Shown here: piece after piece, positions 49,321 through 59,144 of the stretch
Numbering within the stretch: position 1 is the first letter of the stretch
Layout: every line of letters begins with the position of its first letter
From: Chloranthus sessilifolius
Taxonomy: Eukaryota > Streptophyta > Magnoliopsida > Chloranthales > Chloranthaceae
NCBI GenBank assembly: GCA_021018995.1
Contig: CM037596.1
Span: 7,081,501 to 7,145,500 of the forward strand
Reading direction: 5' to 3'
DNA length: 64,000 nt
Program-made: the position numbers and the translations under genes
Notes under the pieces: generated by a model
Databases searched by the model: none
The model's input: the letters and a program-made list of their open reading frames with translations, nothing else
Told to the model about the DNA's origin: nothing

Positions 49321-49723
49321 GGTGGCTCTAGTTGCACCCTCAAAACTCTAAAGGCACCAACAATGAGAACCATTGACTGCTTTGAATTAGACAATGGATA
49401 TCATTTTCGGTTCTAAGTCTCCACGCTATGGATCTTCAAATTATAGGGGCATCATCACTCAATCAGATTTTGATTCCACATCGCATACGTTCCGTTCTGT
49501 AAAGTGATCCGAGAACTACTTTTTATACGCCCATGATAATGTTCACTTTTCGAGAAGTGTGCCAAGTAGAATCAAAATCTAACGTATGATGATATGCTTA
49601 TGATCTCAAGATCCATTGTTTGAAAGATTGGGATCAAAAGCGATCTCCATCTTCTTATCAGAGCATTTAATTGTTTTTATTGTTGGTGCCCTTAGAGTTT
49701 TGGTGGGTCCAAATAGAGGTACC
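49321..49723. mobile_element. Foldback MITE, copy 5, strong terminal repeats
   Basis: About 44 bases at each end are inverted: GGTGGCTCTAGTTG, AAAACTCTAAAGGCACC on the left; GGTGCCCTTAGAGTTTT, CAAATAGAGGTACC on the right. The inner arms show GCTTTGAATTAGACAATGG and GATCTCCATCTTCTTATC. No matching 9-base flank was found. Confidence 0.7.
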
Positions 49724-50082
49724 ATTCCATGATTCCTCAACAAGTGTAGTTAAGAAGGGTATTGGTCACAGGCAGCGCTGGCCCTGAGATTTTAGTGGCC
49801 CAAGGCGAGTTCCTAAAATGGGGCCCCTCTTTGATATTACTTTGAAAAAAAATATCCGCAACAACTATTTTTTGACAAATAAAACAATGCTCGTATTCCT
49901 AATTAAATTAGATATATCTCCATATTCCATTCAACTACATATAATTTGAAAATGCAACTAACAATATAATAAAGGTATATATTAAAAGAAAATGTAATAC
50001 AAAAAAGTAAAGCTAAATAGTAGAACATATCCGATGGATCGAGTAATTCAAACAATAACTTTTTGGCATCTCCGAACTTGTT

Positions 50083-50305
50083 CATCTGCATTCGAAAAGA
50101 AAAAAAATAAGGTCTTATGTTTTAGAAAAATATAAACATAAATATAAAAATATTATTTATATTATACAATTACCTAAAAGAATTCATTTATCATCTGAAT
50201 TCGAAGAGAAAAAAAAATAAGGTCTTATGTTTTAGAAAAATATAAACATCAATGTAAAAATACTATTTATATCATACAATTACCTAAAATAATTCATTTA
50301 AATGA
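50083..50305. repeat. 109-base tandem duplication
   Basis: Units start at about 50083 and 50192, sharing AAATAAGGTCTTATGTTTTA, GAAAAATATAAACAT and CATACAATTACCTAAAA. Confidence 0.85.
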
Positions 50306-50568
50306 CCTATCAATTTTGATCTACTGGTTGAACTTAATTTCGTGTTCAACCAGATATCCAACCGTTGGATGAAAGAGAATAATGACTTAAGTCGAGATTC
50401 TCTTCTATGAACTAGTTGGACTGGACCATTGCCCTTTGTGGGTCACGGTATCTTTGGGTCACTCTTTTTTAGCATGTGTGTCACCTGACTGTTCGATGAT
50501 ATGCCCATAATACTATCTTTGTCATTCGGTTTAATGCCGTCAACAATTAATGAGGGTTATCTATTAAA

Positions 50569-50961
50569 GGGTACCTTTAAATACGCCCACCAAATCTTGA
50601 AATGCGCCCACCCCAAAAATCACTGATTGCTTTAAATCATACGATGGAGATTGTGTTTCACTCCAATCGTCCACACAAGGGATCTTGAGGCCATGAATGT
50701 GCCATCAGAAGATTAGTTTTCTATCACACATCTCACATGTCATAGATCGTAAGCACACATCACACTCAAACATGACTTTAGGGCCACATTTTTTAGATCT
50801 ATGACTCGTGGAATAAAAAACTACCCGTCCAATGATAAGTTCATTGCCTGAAGATTCTTTGTGTTGAAGATTAGAGTGAAATACGATCTCCATTGCATGA
50901 TTTAAAGCAATCAATAGCGTGAGCACATTTTAAGATTCGGTAGGTGTATTTAAAGGTATTC
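50569..50961. mobile_element. Foldback MITE, copy 6, with target duplication
   Basis: Ends GGGTACCTTTAAATACGCCC and GTGTATTTAAAGGTATTC are inverted over about 45 bases. Flanks TCTATTAAA (50560-50568) and TTTATTAAA (50962-50970) match at 8 of 9 bases, supporting Mutator-type insertion for this whole family. The inner arms have GATGGAGATTGTGTTTCACT and GAAATACGATCTCCATTGC. Confidence 0.8.
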
Positions 50962-51008
50962 TTTATTAAATTAATTGGGGTTGGTAGCAAGCAAGTTTTA
51001 GACCTTGT

Positions 51009-51355
51009 GTTACTCCCACAAATGTGTTATAGCCACCTCACTTAAACAAAGGAAAAATCTGTTGATTTTTTTAAATTAGCCGACGAAGATTGTTTTACAC
51101 CCCAACCTTCCACAAAACAGTCAGGTCAAATATCCCAAAAAGTGAGCGTGAACCACTTACCGTTAAACATAGTTCACATTGACTTAATGTGTACAGCGTG
51201 GAATCAAAATTTGACTGTTTGATAGTAGGTCCATGATCTCAAGATCTACTGTGTGGAGGATGAAAATCGATCTCCATCGTCAGATTTGAAGCAATCAACG
51301 GTTTTTTCCTTCGTTAAAGTGAGGTGGCTGTGACATGAAGTTGTGTGGTAGTAAC
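51009..51355. mobile_element. Foldback MITE, copy 7
   Basis: Ends GTTACTCCCAC and GTGGTAGTAAC. Adjacent inverted blocks are ATAGCCACCTCACTTAA / TTAAAGTGAGGTGGCTGTG. Inner blocks are CAACCTTCCACA and CTGTGTGGAGGATG. Confidence 0.7.
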
Positions 51356-51767
51356 ATCAGCCTTCTTAATTATTTATGAATTAAATAAGTACCCAACTCT
51401 CCCTGCAATGCAAAATGTAAATATGCAGTTTGGGTTTCAAATCATTATGTGTATTAGGGGCCTTCTACTGCCACACCCCCTTAACTTAAAAAATCCTAAT
51501 TACTAAATAAGATAAAAATTAAATTAATATTTAATTAAATACATTCAATCATCAAGATTTAAGAGAGAGAAAGAAATAGAATCAAATAAACTAAGAGAAA
51601 GAGAAAAAGAAAAAAAAACCTCAAAATTATAAAAACCTTAATTTGGAATTGGCCGATGAAAGAGCCGAAGAGGGTGCCAGGGTGGGGCCTAGGGATGCCA
51701 GATGCAATGTTCCCTCCAATGTTGGGGCCGACCGATGGTGGGTGGGGCCACGGTGGTGGTGTGGAGC

Positions 51768-51768
<1 letters not shown>

Positions 51769-51832
<64 letters not shown>
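51769..51832. repeat. (GA)n microsatellite
   Basis: GA dinucleotides over about 60 bases, slightly interrupted at the left. Confidence 0.95.
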
Positions 51833-51835
<3 letters not shown>

Positions 51836-51872
51836 GAATAGTTAAATAGGGGGCGATTGAAAGAGGGGTGGG

Positions 51873-52366
51873 TAGGGGTGTTTTCAATTCGGTTTGGTTG
51901 GTTTTGAACCAAAATTACAAACCAAACCGGTCCTAATCAATTTCTAGATGTTCAAACCAAAACAGACTGTCCAACTCTTAAACCAAACCAACCCGATTCG
52001 ATTCGGTTCGGTCGGTTTCAGTTTTCTTATAAGTTCTACTTGCACATCAAAATTTTCTCAACTTCTCAACCAGTTTTCCTATAAGTTCTACTTTACCGCT
52101 TTAGGATTTAGGAATAGGCTAAAGACAAGGGTAGAATTTTATATAAAAATATGCATTTTACTTAAATGCCCTTTAAAATTAATCAAGACCCCATATATAT
52201 ATTATTTTATTTTTGTTTATTTATTTATTTTTATCGATAACCGACAACCTTTATTAAAACCCCCCTATATATAGAGAGAGAAAATACCAGAAAACGCCTC
52301 TCAAGTTTTCTTATTACCATTTCGGTGACTTTTTCATTTTTTTATCAATAGGCGCCCAAGCACCCT

Positions 52367-52449
<83 letters not shown>

Positions 52450-52585
52450 GGCTTGGGGAGGCTTAGAATCGAAACCAAACCAAACTTTTCGGTTTTCCTC
52501 TTTTCCAAACCAAACCCAAATCGGAACCCATCCAAACCGGATTAAACCCGGCTATTCGGTCCGGTCCAAAAAATGCACAGCCCTA
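51873..52585. mobile_element. hAT-like MITE with CCAAACC words and a (TA)n core
   Basis: Starts TAGGGGTG and ends CAGCCCTA. Perfect 8-base target duplication GGGGTGGG at 51865-51872 and 52586-52593. Both ends are degenerate GGTTTGGTTGG / CCAAACCAAACC sequence. A (TA)n run of about 75 bases lies at 52372-52446. 713 bases, non-coding. Confidence 0.88.
52372..52446. repeat. (TA)n microsatellite
   Basis: Long uninterrupted TA run inside the hAT-like MITE. Confidence 0.95.
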
Positions 52586-53009
52586 GGGGTGGGTGTTTAT
52601 TTTTTTCGTTTAAAGGCTTAAAGCTTAAGTGGGCGACCCACCCGATTCCTTCAAGCCCAACGGCCCAACCTTAATTTGTATTGTGAGGGGCCCATGTTAA
52701 CTGGGCATGGGGCCCCTCTAAAAATATTTTCAAATAAAAAAATCACTTAAAAAATCGCTATTCCAGGTTTGGGGCCCCATAAGTTTTGGGGGACCAAGGC
52801 AGCCACCTCTATGGCCTTGGTTCAGGGCCAGTAGTGATGCTAAGTTAGATGTAATTGCCATTGATGAAAATTTTTGCTACCCATTAACTTCTTTTTTCGT
52901 AGTAAGATGTAGATAGTTTAAAATGAAGATGAAAATTGTCATCGATATGTCCAAGATATTTTGTAGAGTAGAAATATTTTGTTTAATATTTTGTAAAGCG
53001 AACTATGCG

Positions 53010-53192
53010 AATCTATAACACTGTTTCCCATCTATAGTCTATGTTTGATTCCTCACTTATCATTAGCGTTAAATTGAAATTTTGAGTACTTCTATGACAA
53101 TCTATAACATTGTTTCCCATCTATAGATAGCCTATGTTTGATTCCTCACTTATCATTAGCGTTAAATTGAAATTTTGAGTATTTTCTATAAG
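53010..53192. repeat. 89-base tandem duplication
   Basis: Units start at 53010 and 53099 and share AATCTATAACA, TGTTTCCCATCTATAG and CCTCACTTATCATTAGCGTT. Very similar, so probably a recent local event. Confidence 0.9.
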
Positions 53193-54243
53193 TCAATATG
53201 TTTTATCAGATGTATTTATCAAGATCATGTACTTTTTCTGTACTCATTTTCGATTCATAGGTTTAATTGCATTTCACTTTTGGACCCCGACCTATTATCC
53301 ACTTTTGGACCTGACTTGGATCTGTTAAAAAAATGAGGTACCTATATATTGTGTAGCAAACATGTTCCAGGTTGGGTTTGGGTCGGGTTTAGGCTAACTT
53401 GAATACAACCTATTTATATAACAGGTTAATATTTTTAACCCGACCTATTAGACGGGGACTCCTTAGATGGAAGTCATCAATATCTTAGTTTAATGATGTT
53501 CTCCTTTTGATTTCAGGTGAAACTTTTCGATTTCAAGCTCACCTCAAACGGATCACTAGGGGACGAGGATCCTTGGCAGGAGAGGCGAAACAAATTAAAT
53601 TTTTTTTTTTTTCCTTTTATTTTGAAAATGGGCTATGGGGTCTTTAAATTGTTAACTCTCTTTTCTTTTTTTCCTCTTTTTGTTTGAATAAAAGGATTGG
53701 GCATGCAGAGTATAAAATGTTTGATTGATTTGAAAGGTTGGATCATAGGTTGAGATGCAACCTTTTGTTTAAATAAAAGAATTGAGCATCTATTTTTTTT
53801 ATTAATGACATTGTATGATTTGCCTTTGAGTTGAATGGAGGTCTTGAAATATGAGATTGATAGTTTTTTTTCTCTATATAATTTTTTTTTAAAGCATTAT
53901 AAAAATGTATTAAAAAAATTGCATTAAAAAAAACATTAAAAAATTGCATTTAAAAGGGCATAAAAAAATATTATTTTTAAAAAAATTGCATAAAAATCGT
54001 CGATATAATTTTATTTTTTTAAAATAGTATTTTTTTTTTTAAAATCACTGCCGAAAGCAGTGGTGTTTTGTCTATGACTGTTAAGAGCAGTCGTTGTTGA
54101 AGTTCATAAACCACTGTCGTGTACAGTAGTAAAAAGAAACCATTATTTTTTTTTACAATTAGTTAGAGTAGTGAATTATTGAAAAAATCACTGTCAAAGA
54201 TGGGTCATTTTTAGAAAAAAACTACTATTTAAGGGAGTGATTT
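53193..54243. other. AT-rich intergenic DNA, no gene seen
   Basis: Contains a GGGTTTGGGTCGGGTTTAGG tract near 53373-53395, many A and T runs and short CACTGCCG / CACTGTCG words near 54043-54120. No coding features. Confidence 0.4.
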
Positions 54244-55230
54244 TTTGACTTTTTTTTTTTCAATAATTAACGATGAGGTTGAGGGGACCTCACCCTTGTA
54301 TTAAAAAGTAAAAAGATAATTATATCGACACAACACAGGAAAATGTAAGAGGAGCTTTGACAAAGCCATCACCCCCTACCCACACCAACCCCGACATAGC
54401 ACCCTTGTAACAAGACCTTCCCCCTCCCACCCTAATGCTCAGGAATGGCAAATTAATTCTCAAGCATCCAATCCCTACCCCCTGAATCAATAGAATCCAT
54501 GTTAAGAAGAAAATCGTGGATAGAGTAATTATGTATGATTTTAAGACTCTTGGCCCATTGCAACAACTTTAGCTTGTTACGCTCCGCTAGCTGGAAAGGG
54601 TCAGTCCGAGCTCCCTCAAAAATACATTTGTTCCTCTGTTTCCACAACACCCACACGAAAACAAATGAGACTAAATTCTACAACCTGCTCTTTCATTTAA
54701 TTACCACTGCAACCATTCTTCCACATGCCAAACCACACATCATATGAGTATGGCATGACCCACTCAATCTTGAACCACAATAGAATAAAGCTCCAAACCT
54801 TAGACGAGAATCTGCAATGGATGAATAAATGCCCAGTGTTCTCTTGCTCTTGTTTGCACATCACACATCAATTAGCTAATGAAAACCCCTTAGCTTTAAG
54901 ATTGTCAAAATTTTCTCCATAACAGCTTGCCAAATGAAACAAAGCACCCGATTCGGAATTTTTGATTTCCAAATCCACAACTATGGGAAGTAAGGAGTAA
55001 TCGCGCCCGCCAACCTTCTATACAAAAGATAAACTTTAAAATCCCCGCTTGGATCATCCAACCACCATGAAACATCGACACCGTTGGGCCTAAAATTAGT
55101 GAAGAAGTTAAGCATTCTGAGCAAATTGGAAACTTTCCGAATCTCCGAGTCATAGAGCCTTTCATATAGTTCGACATTCTACTGAATACAACTAGCACTA
55201 TCAGTTTCTGCAATCGTTAATCTCTGCATA
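54244..55230 (-). mobile_element. LINE 3' end fragment, minus strand
   Basis: 5'-truncated L1-type LINE. Minus-strand frames show the zinc-binding RT-associated region (FKVYLLYRR near 55.03 kb, IWKSKIPNRVLCFIWQAV near 54.95 kb) and the C-terminal VLWKQRNKCIFEGARTDPFQ segment at 54453-54656, typical of plant LINE ORF2 ends. A minus-strand poly(A) (T run at about 54249-54260) marks the 3' end. Frames are interrupted, so it is dead. No target duplication identified. Confidence 0.75.
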
Positions 55231-55239
55231 TGGGATCTA

Positions 55240-55470
55240 GTGCGTCCAAAATTTGTTGAAAGTAATAAATGGGATTGGGTGTGGATAGCTAAAGTAGCCA
55301 ATAAAATCAACTCATTGGCATGGAAACTTCTCCATGCAGCTGTCCCAGTCGATGGTATAATTAAAACAAAAATTTTCGATTAAAAACTCCAACTTCTTGT
55401 TGTGTGTTTTGCTGGAATGCGGAAGAAATTATATCCCTCTTATTCTTCGATTACTGCTAAGTAGGAGCCT
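55240..55470 (+). mobile_element. LINE fragment, plus strand
   Basis: A plus-strand frame reads WDWVWIAKVANKINSLAWKL then LHAAVPVDGIIKTKIFD, matching the same RT-associated zinc region in opposite orientation to its neighbour. Only a short remnant; borders uncertain. Confidence 0.6.
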
Positions 55471-55819
55471 TAGACCAAGGTTCAAGAGGAGGCTGCCTCG
55501 AGCCCTCAAAATTTAAAAGTCTTTACCATTTAGTTGCTTAATATAATTTTTAATGTACAAAGTTATTCAATCAATCTAATTATTTAGTTCGTTTAAGTGA
55601 CTAGTGTTGTTTTACTTTTTACCCAATTGTGGGTTCAACTCTTCCCAAGTCTCATATTTGCGTACTTTTTTTAATGGGTCATAGATCGGGTCTTGGCTGG
55701 GTCGGTGCAGATCATTGATCAGGCACTGGCTTCACTGGGCCAAGCCGGCCAAATGTATTGACCCAGTAGATTCTATGGCCGAATTTTGATCGGACCATAT
55801 TTTTTTTGACCAAATCCTT

Positions 55820-56233
55820 TATATATCTAAATGCCTCACGTATCCTTCAGAAGCGCCCACGTCCCAGACCCCTTGAAAACTATTGATTCCTTCGAATGAG
55901 ATGATGAAGATCACTTTTCATACCTACCATTCATAAAATAGATCTTCATATCATGGCCCACCTATCAGATGCACAATTTTTTATTCGATGTGTCACAAAT
56001 CCCTCAAAAATGTCATTGACTCATATGGCCCACATCATACTCAAATGTGATTTTATAGCCTTTTTTTTTGGAATCTATGATACATTGAATCACAAACCGA
56101 CAATTTGATAGGTGCACCATCATATTAAGATCTATTGAGTGAAAGATAAGGGTGAAAAACGATTTCCGTTATATGATTTGAAGGATTCAATGGTTTTCAA
56201 TGGGTCTGGGATGTAGGCGTTTAGAGGTACCCT
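55820..56233. mobile_element. Foldback MITE, copy 8
   Basis: Left arm: CCCAGACCCCTTGAAAACTA, GATCTTCATATCATGGCCCA. Right arm: CACCATCATATTAAGATCTA then AATGGTTTTCAATGGGTCTG, end TAGAGGTACCC. Left terminus is eroded. Confidence 0.6.
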
Positions 56234-56239
56234 TATATA

Positions 56240-56735
56240 TATAATTTTTTCTTATTAAATGACCCTAACTTAAAATAGCGATTTCAGGCTCGTTACAATT
56301 CCATTTTTTGCATATGACCTATCATTTTGATCTACTCGACGAGACTTAGCCAAAGAATATTTTTTTGGAACTTTTTGAGATGATTAAATTGCTAAAAATT
56401 GGTAGTGAAAGATTCAATGGCAGTTAAAGTAATGAAAAATGTTAAAGTGTTATTGGTTAGGTTACTTGATCTGTTGGGTATGTTCTACCATTTAGCGTTT
56501 CTCTTTGTGTTGCATTTTTCCTTAATATATAGTTTCGTTAATTTTTTAGTTGCATTTTCAAATTATAAACAATAGAATGAAATATAGAGATATTTGTAAT
56601 CTAAAAACAATGAGTATTGTTTTATTTGTAAAAAAAAAATTGTGGCAATTTTTTTTTTTAAAGATTAATATGAAAGAGGGGCCCCATTTTAGGAATTCGC
56701 TTTGGGCCTCCAAAATTTCAGAGCCGGTCTTGGAC
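56240..56735. mobile_element. hAT-like end fragment, inverted relative to 49779
   Basis: The segment AAAGAGGGGCCCCATTTTAG, GAATTCGC, GGGCCTCCAAAATTTCAGAG, CCGGTCTTG is the reverse complement of the 49779 end. It is followed by ACGCTAAG, which resembles ATGCTAAG after the 52836 end. Confidence 0.45.
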
Positions 56736-57048
56736 GCTAAGGTCTGGAATCACTTCTTTAACCTATTTCAAATCAACGGAGTGTTTATGTATTTCTTCAA
56801 TATTTTGAGTAGGTGGTTCAGAAAAAAGAACTAAGTGGAGCAAAGAACTCGAGCCTTCCTTGAGTTTGAAAAGTCCGATAAACGAATTCTAGAAATAGTA
56901 GATGGAAAGGTTTGGAGTTGGGAGCAGCTCACTGAGACAACCGTGTTTAATTTTATTAATTGGGAGCCCCTTCCACCAGGGGCTACGAAAATTATTATTG
57001 TAGCAACTTCACCTAAGATGGCTACTTCCTTAGGTGTTGGAATACAGA

Positions 57049-57472
57049 GGGCCTGTTTGGCAACTCTTTTCCGAAAAGTACTTTTTAAGGAAATAATGTT
57101 GAATGAAAAACACTTTTTCACTCAAGGATCTGATTTGCCTACCTTTAACTGAAAATGGTGTTTTGTTGAGAATCTGGCCCAGGTTGCTTCTTACACAACA
57201 CCATTTTCACCAATGTGATAAACCTCTTTTAGATGCAGCATAAGAGAAACAACATGCACTACAAAAATAATGTGTTTTAGCAGTAGCCAAAACTGTTGCT
57301 ATTAACAAAAAAAACTGCCGCTACTAATCCTATCGCTACTAAAACAATAAGGTTTTTTTATTAATAGCGACAACTTTGACTACCGCTAATAGTGTTATTT
57401 TTTGTAGTGATGTGACACACCTCTTTACTGCTCATGAAAAGTGTTTTTTGGTAAAGGTTGCCAAATAGGGCC
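57049..57472. mobile_element. PIF/Harbinger-like MITE split by a CACTA MITE
   Basis: Ends GGGCCTGTTTGGCAACTC and GTTGCCAAATAGGGCC are inverted, continuing into AAAAGTACTTTTT / GAAAAGTGTTTTTTGG. Flanked by AGA at 57046-57048 and 57473-57475. The element at 57257-57409 sits inside it. Superfamily is inferred from the terminal words and 3-base flank. Confidence 0.7.
57257..57409. mobile_element. CACTA-type MITE, copy 2
   Basis: Ends CACTACAAAAATAA and TTATTTTTTGTAGTG. Flanked by ATG at 57254-57256 and 57410-57412. It shares TAGC-rich arms and the TTTTTTTATTAATAGCG block with the copy at 28119. Confidence 0.92.
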
Positions 57473-57475
57473 AGA

Positions 57476-59144
57476 GGAAATGACAAATGAAAAGTGATTT
57501 TGGGCAACTTCGATCGAATCTGGGGATCTGGGTGTATATTGCACCTTGGGGAGCTTGAAGTTCGCATCCTAAGGAAGTTACTATTGCAATGTGTGTGTCT
57601 CATTATTGCATCGGACTCCGATATTCTCATCCACAGTCTCAAAGGCTTGAAGCGCCCATGGTATCTAAAGAGTTGGAATTTTAGAATCCACGAGTTGCTG
57701 CTCAACAGGAATTCGGAATGCTAGAATCCATGAGCTGCTAGTTAACAGGAATTAGCAATCCTCACTGATTAGCAATGTTGCAGTGTCTCTTTCATCTAAC
57801 CCAAATATTGACAAGCAACCTCTCAAATTTTCATCAATACAACGCTCTTCTATGCGCGACTATAGAGCCGTTCTAAAGAGTAATTTCCCCAACATAATTC
57901 TTCTTTTCTTGGATCCTAAGCATGGGTTGATGGTGGTGTCGAACCTCCTTACCTCTAGGCCATTTGCGTATTCTATCTTCCTTTTGCTATCAATAAAATT
58001 TCTCAATTTTCAAGCACCTTGTGGTTTTGTCTGTTTTCCTAATAAGTAATTCAATTAAAGGATACAAGTACATTAAATTATTATTTATAAAAAAAAAGGT
58101 ATATTAAATTATTATAACATTTAAAGCTTTTTTAATTATTTTAAAAATATTAGAAATATTAGTTTCATATTAGGAGAAGTCATATGATTGTATTAAATTA
58201 TGTGTATTTTTTGTTTCTAATTTCCAAAATAATAATTGATCAGTTTAAAATAGAAAATACTCAGAATAGATGATAATATAAGTTCAAAACTTAATAAAGA
58301 TATCTAGCTAGATTAGGTGTTATTAGTTAGGTATTTTATTAGGCAATATAAGAATTCTAATACTTTTTTTAATAAATAAGAAGTCTAATGCTTATTTAAC
58401 CATTTTCTTAATAAAAAATGTTAGTTAAAAAATTTTGGGTGAACCGACATGAATCGACCAAACTAGTTAGTTAACCAAAAAATCGGGCAGTCCATCGGTT
58501 GTACCCTATATAAAATTTTTTTTCGGTTTACCATCGAACCGTCTAGGGTCTCGGTTCTAATTCAACTTACCTTCAAAATTTCAATAGATTTGCACCTATA
58601 AAGGTCATCTTTTGGTAGAAAAATGGCATAATGATTTTTTGAGATAATCTTACGGCGACACACTAGTAATCCTTGAAAATGCCATAAAAATTATCTTCTT
58701 ATGACCAAACTATCCTCCCAATTAGATAATGCTCCCACGCAAAGTGCACTTAACACATCCTATCTTAAATTCCAAGGTAACATTTGTTTATGACAGGTAC
58801 CAATTTCCTCATATGGTAACAACAACATTTGAATTAAAGTAAAATAAAACCAATTGAGTGATTAATTCTCAGTAAAGATTAATAAGCTTATCAATAAATA
58901 GCCTCCTAAAATCATATTAACAACTTTTTGCACTGATTGTAAGGGGCCTTGATATCTATAGAATTCAGTGACCTAACATTAAACATGGAATAATTCAACT
59001 TCTAATTTCAAATATATCAAACAACTTTTATTTTATAAAAACATACCACTTAGCACAGCAACCTCATGATAACAATAAACCAAACTAATGGAATAAAAAA
59101 AAAAAAAACTTAAACATGTCCCCAATGTTTGGTCATCCACATTC
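57476..59144. other. AT-rich intergenic DNA downstream of the RLP locus
   Basis: No gene seen. Short open frames at 57494 and 57783 have no domain. A minus-strand AATAAA (TTTATT at 59027-59032) lies about 113 bases past the RLP stop and may be its poly(A) signal. Confidence 0.4.

Larger units (their letters stand above)
49779..52836. mobile_element. Possible hAT-like composite with GCTGGCCCTGA ends
   Basis: The left end CAGCGCTGGCCCTGA and right end TCAGGGCCAGTAGTG are inverted, and both interiors carry GGGGCCCC words. The 8-base flanks do not match, and a third end of the same kind lies at about 56690-56733 in inverted orientation, so pairing is uncertain. The interval holds two foldback MITEs (50569, 51009) and another hAT MITE (51873), and no coding domain. 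Confidence 0.35.

Noticed and set aside
51559-51912. Open frames of 60-117 codons
   Set aside because: Driven by a GA/CT microsatellite; no domain and no splice partners.
49779-52836. Firm call of one complete hAT transposon
   Set aside because: The 8-base flanks do not match and a third related end exists at about 56733, so only a low-confidence call is given.
56835-57152. 105-codon open frame
   Set aside because: No domain; its end runs into the inverted repeat of a MITE.
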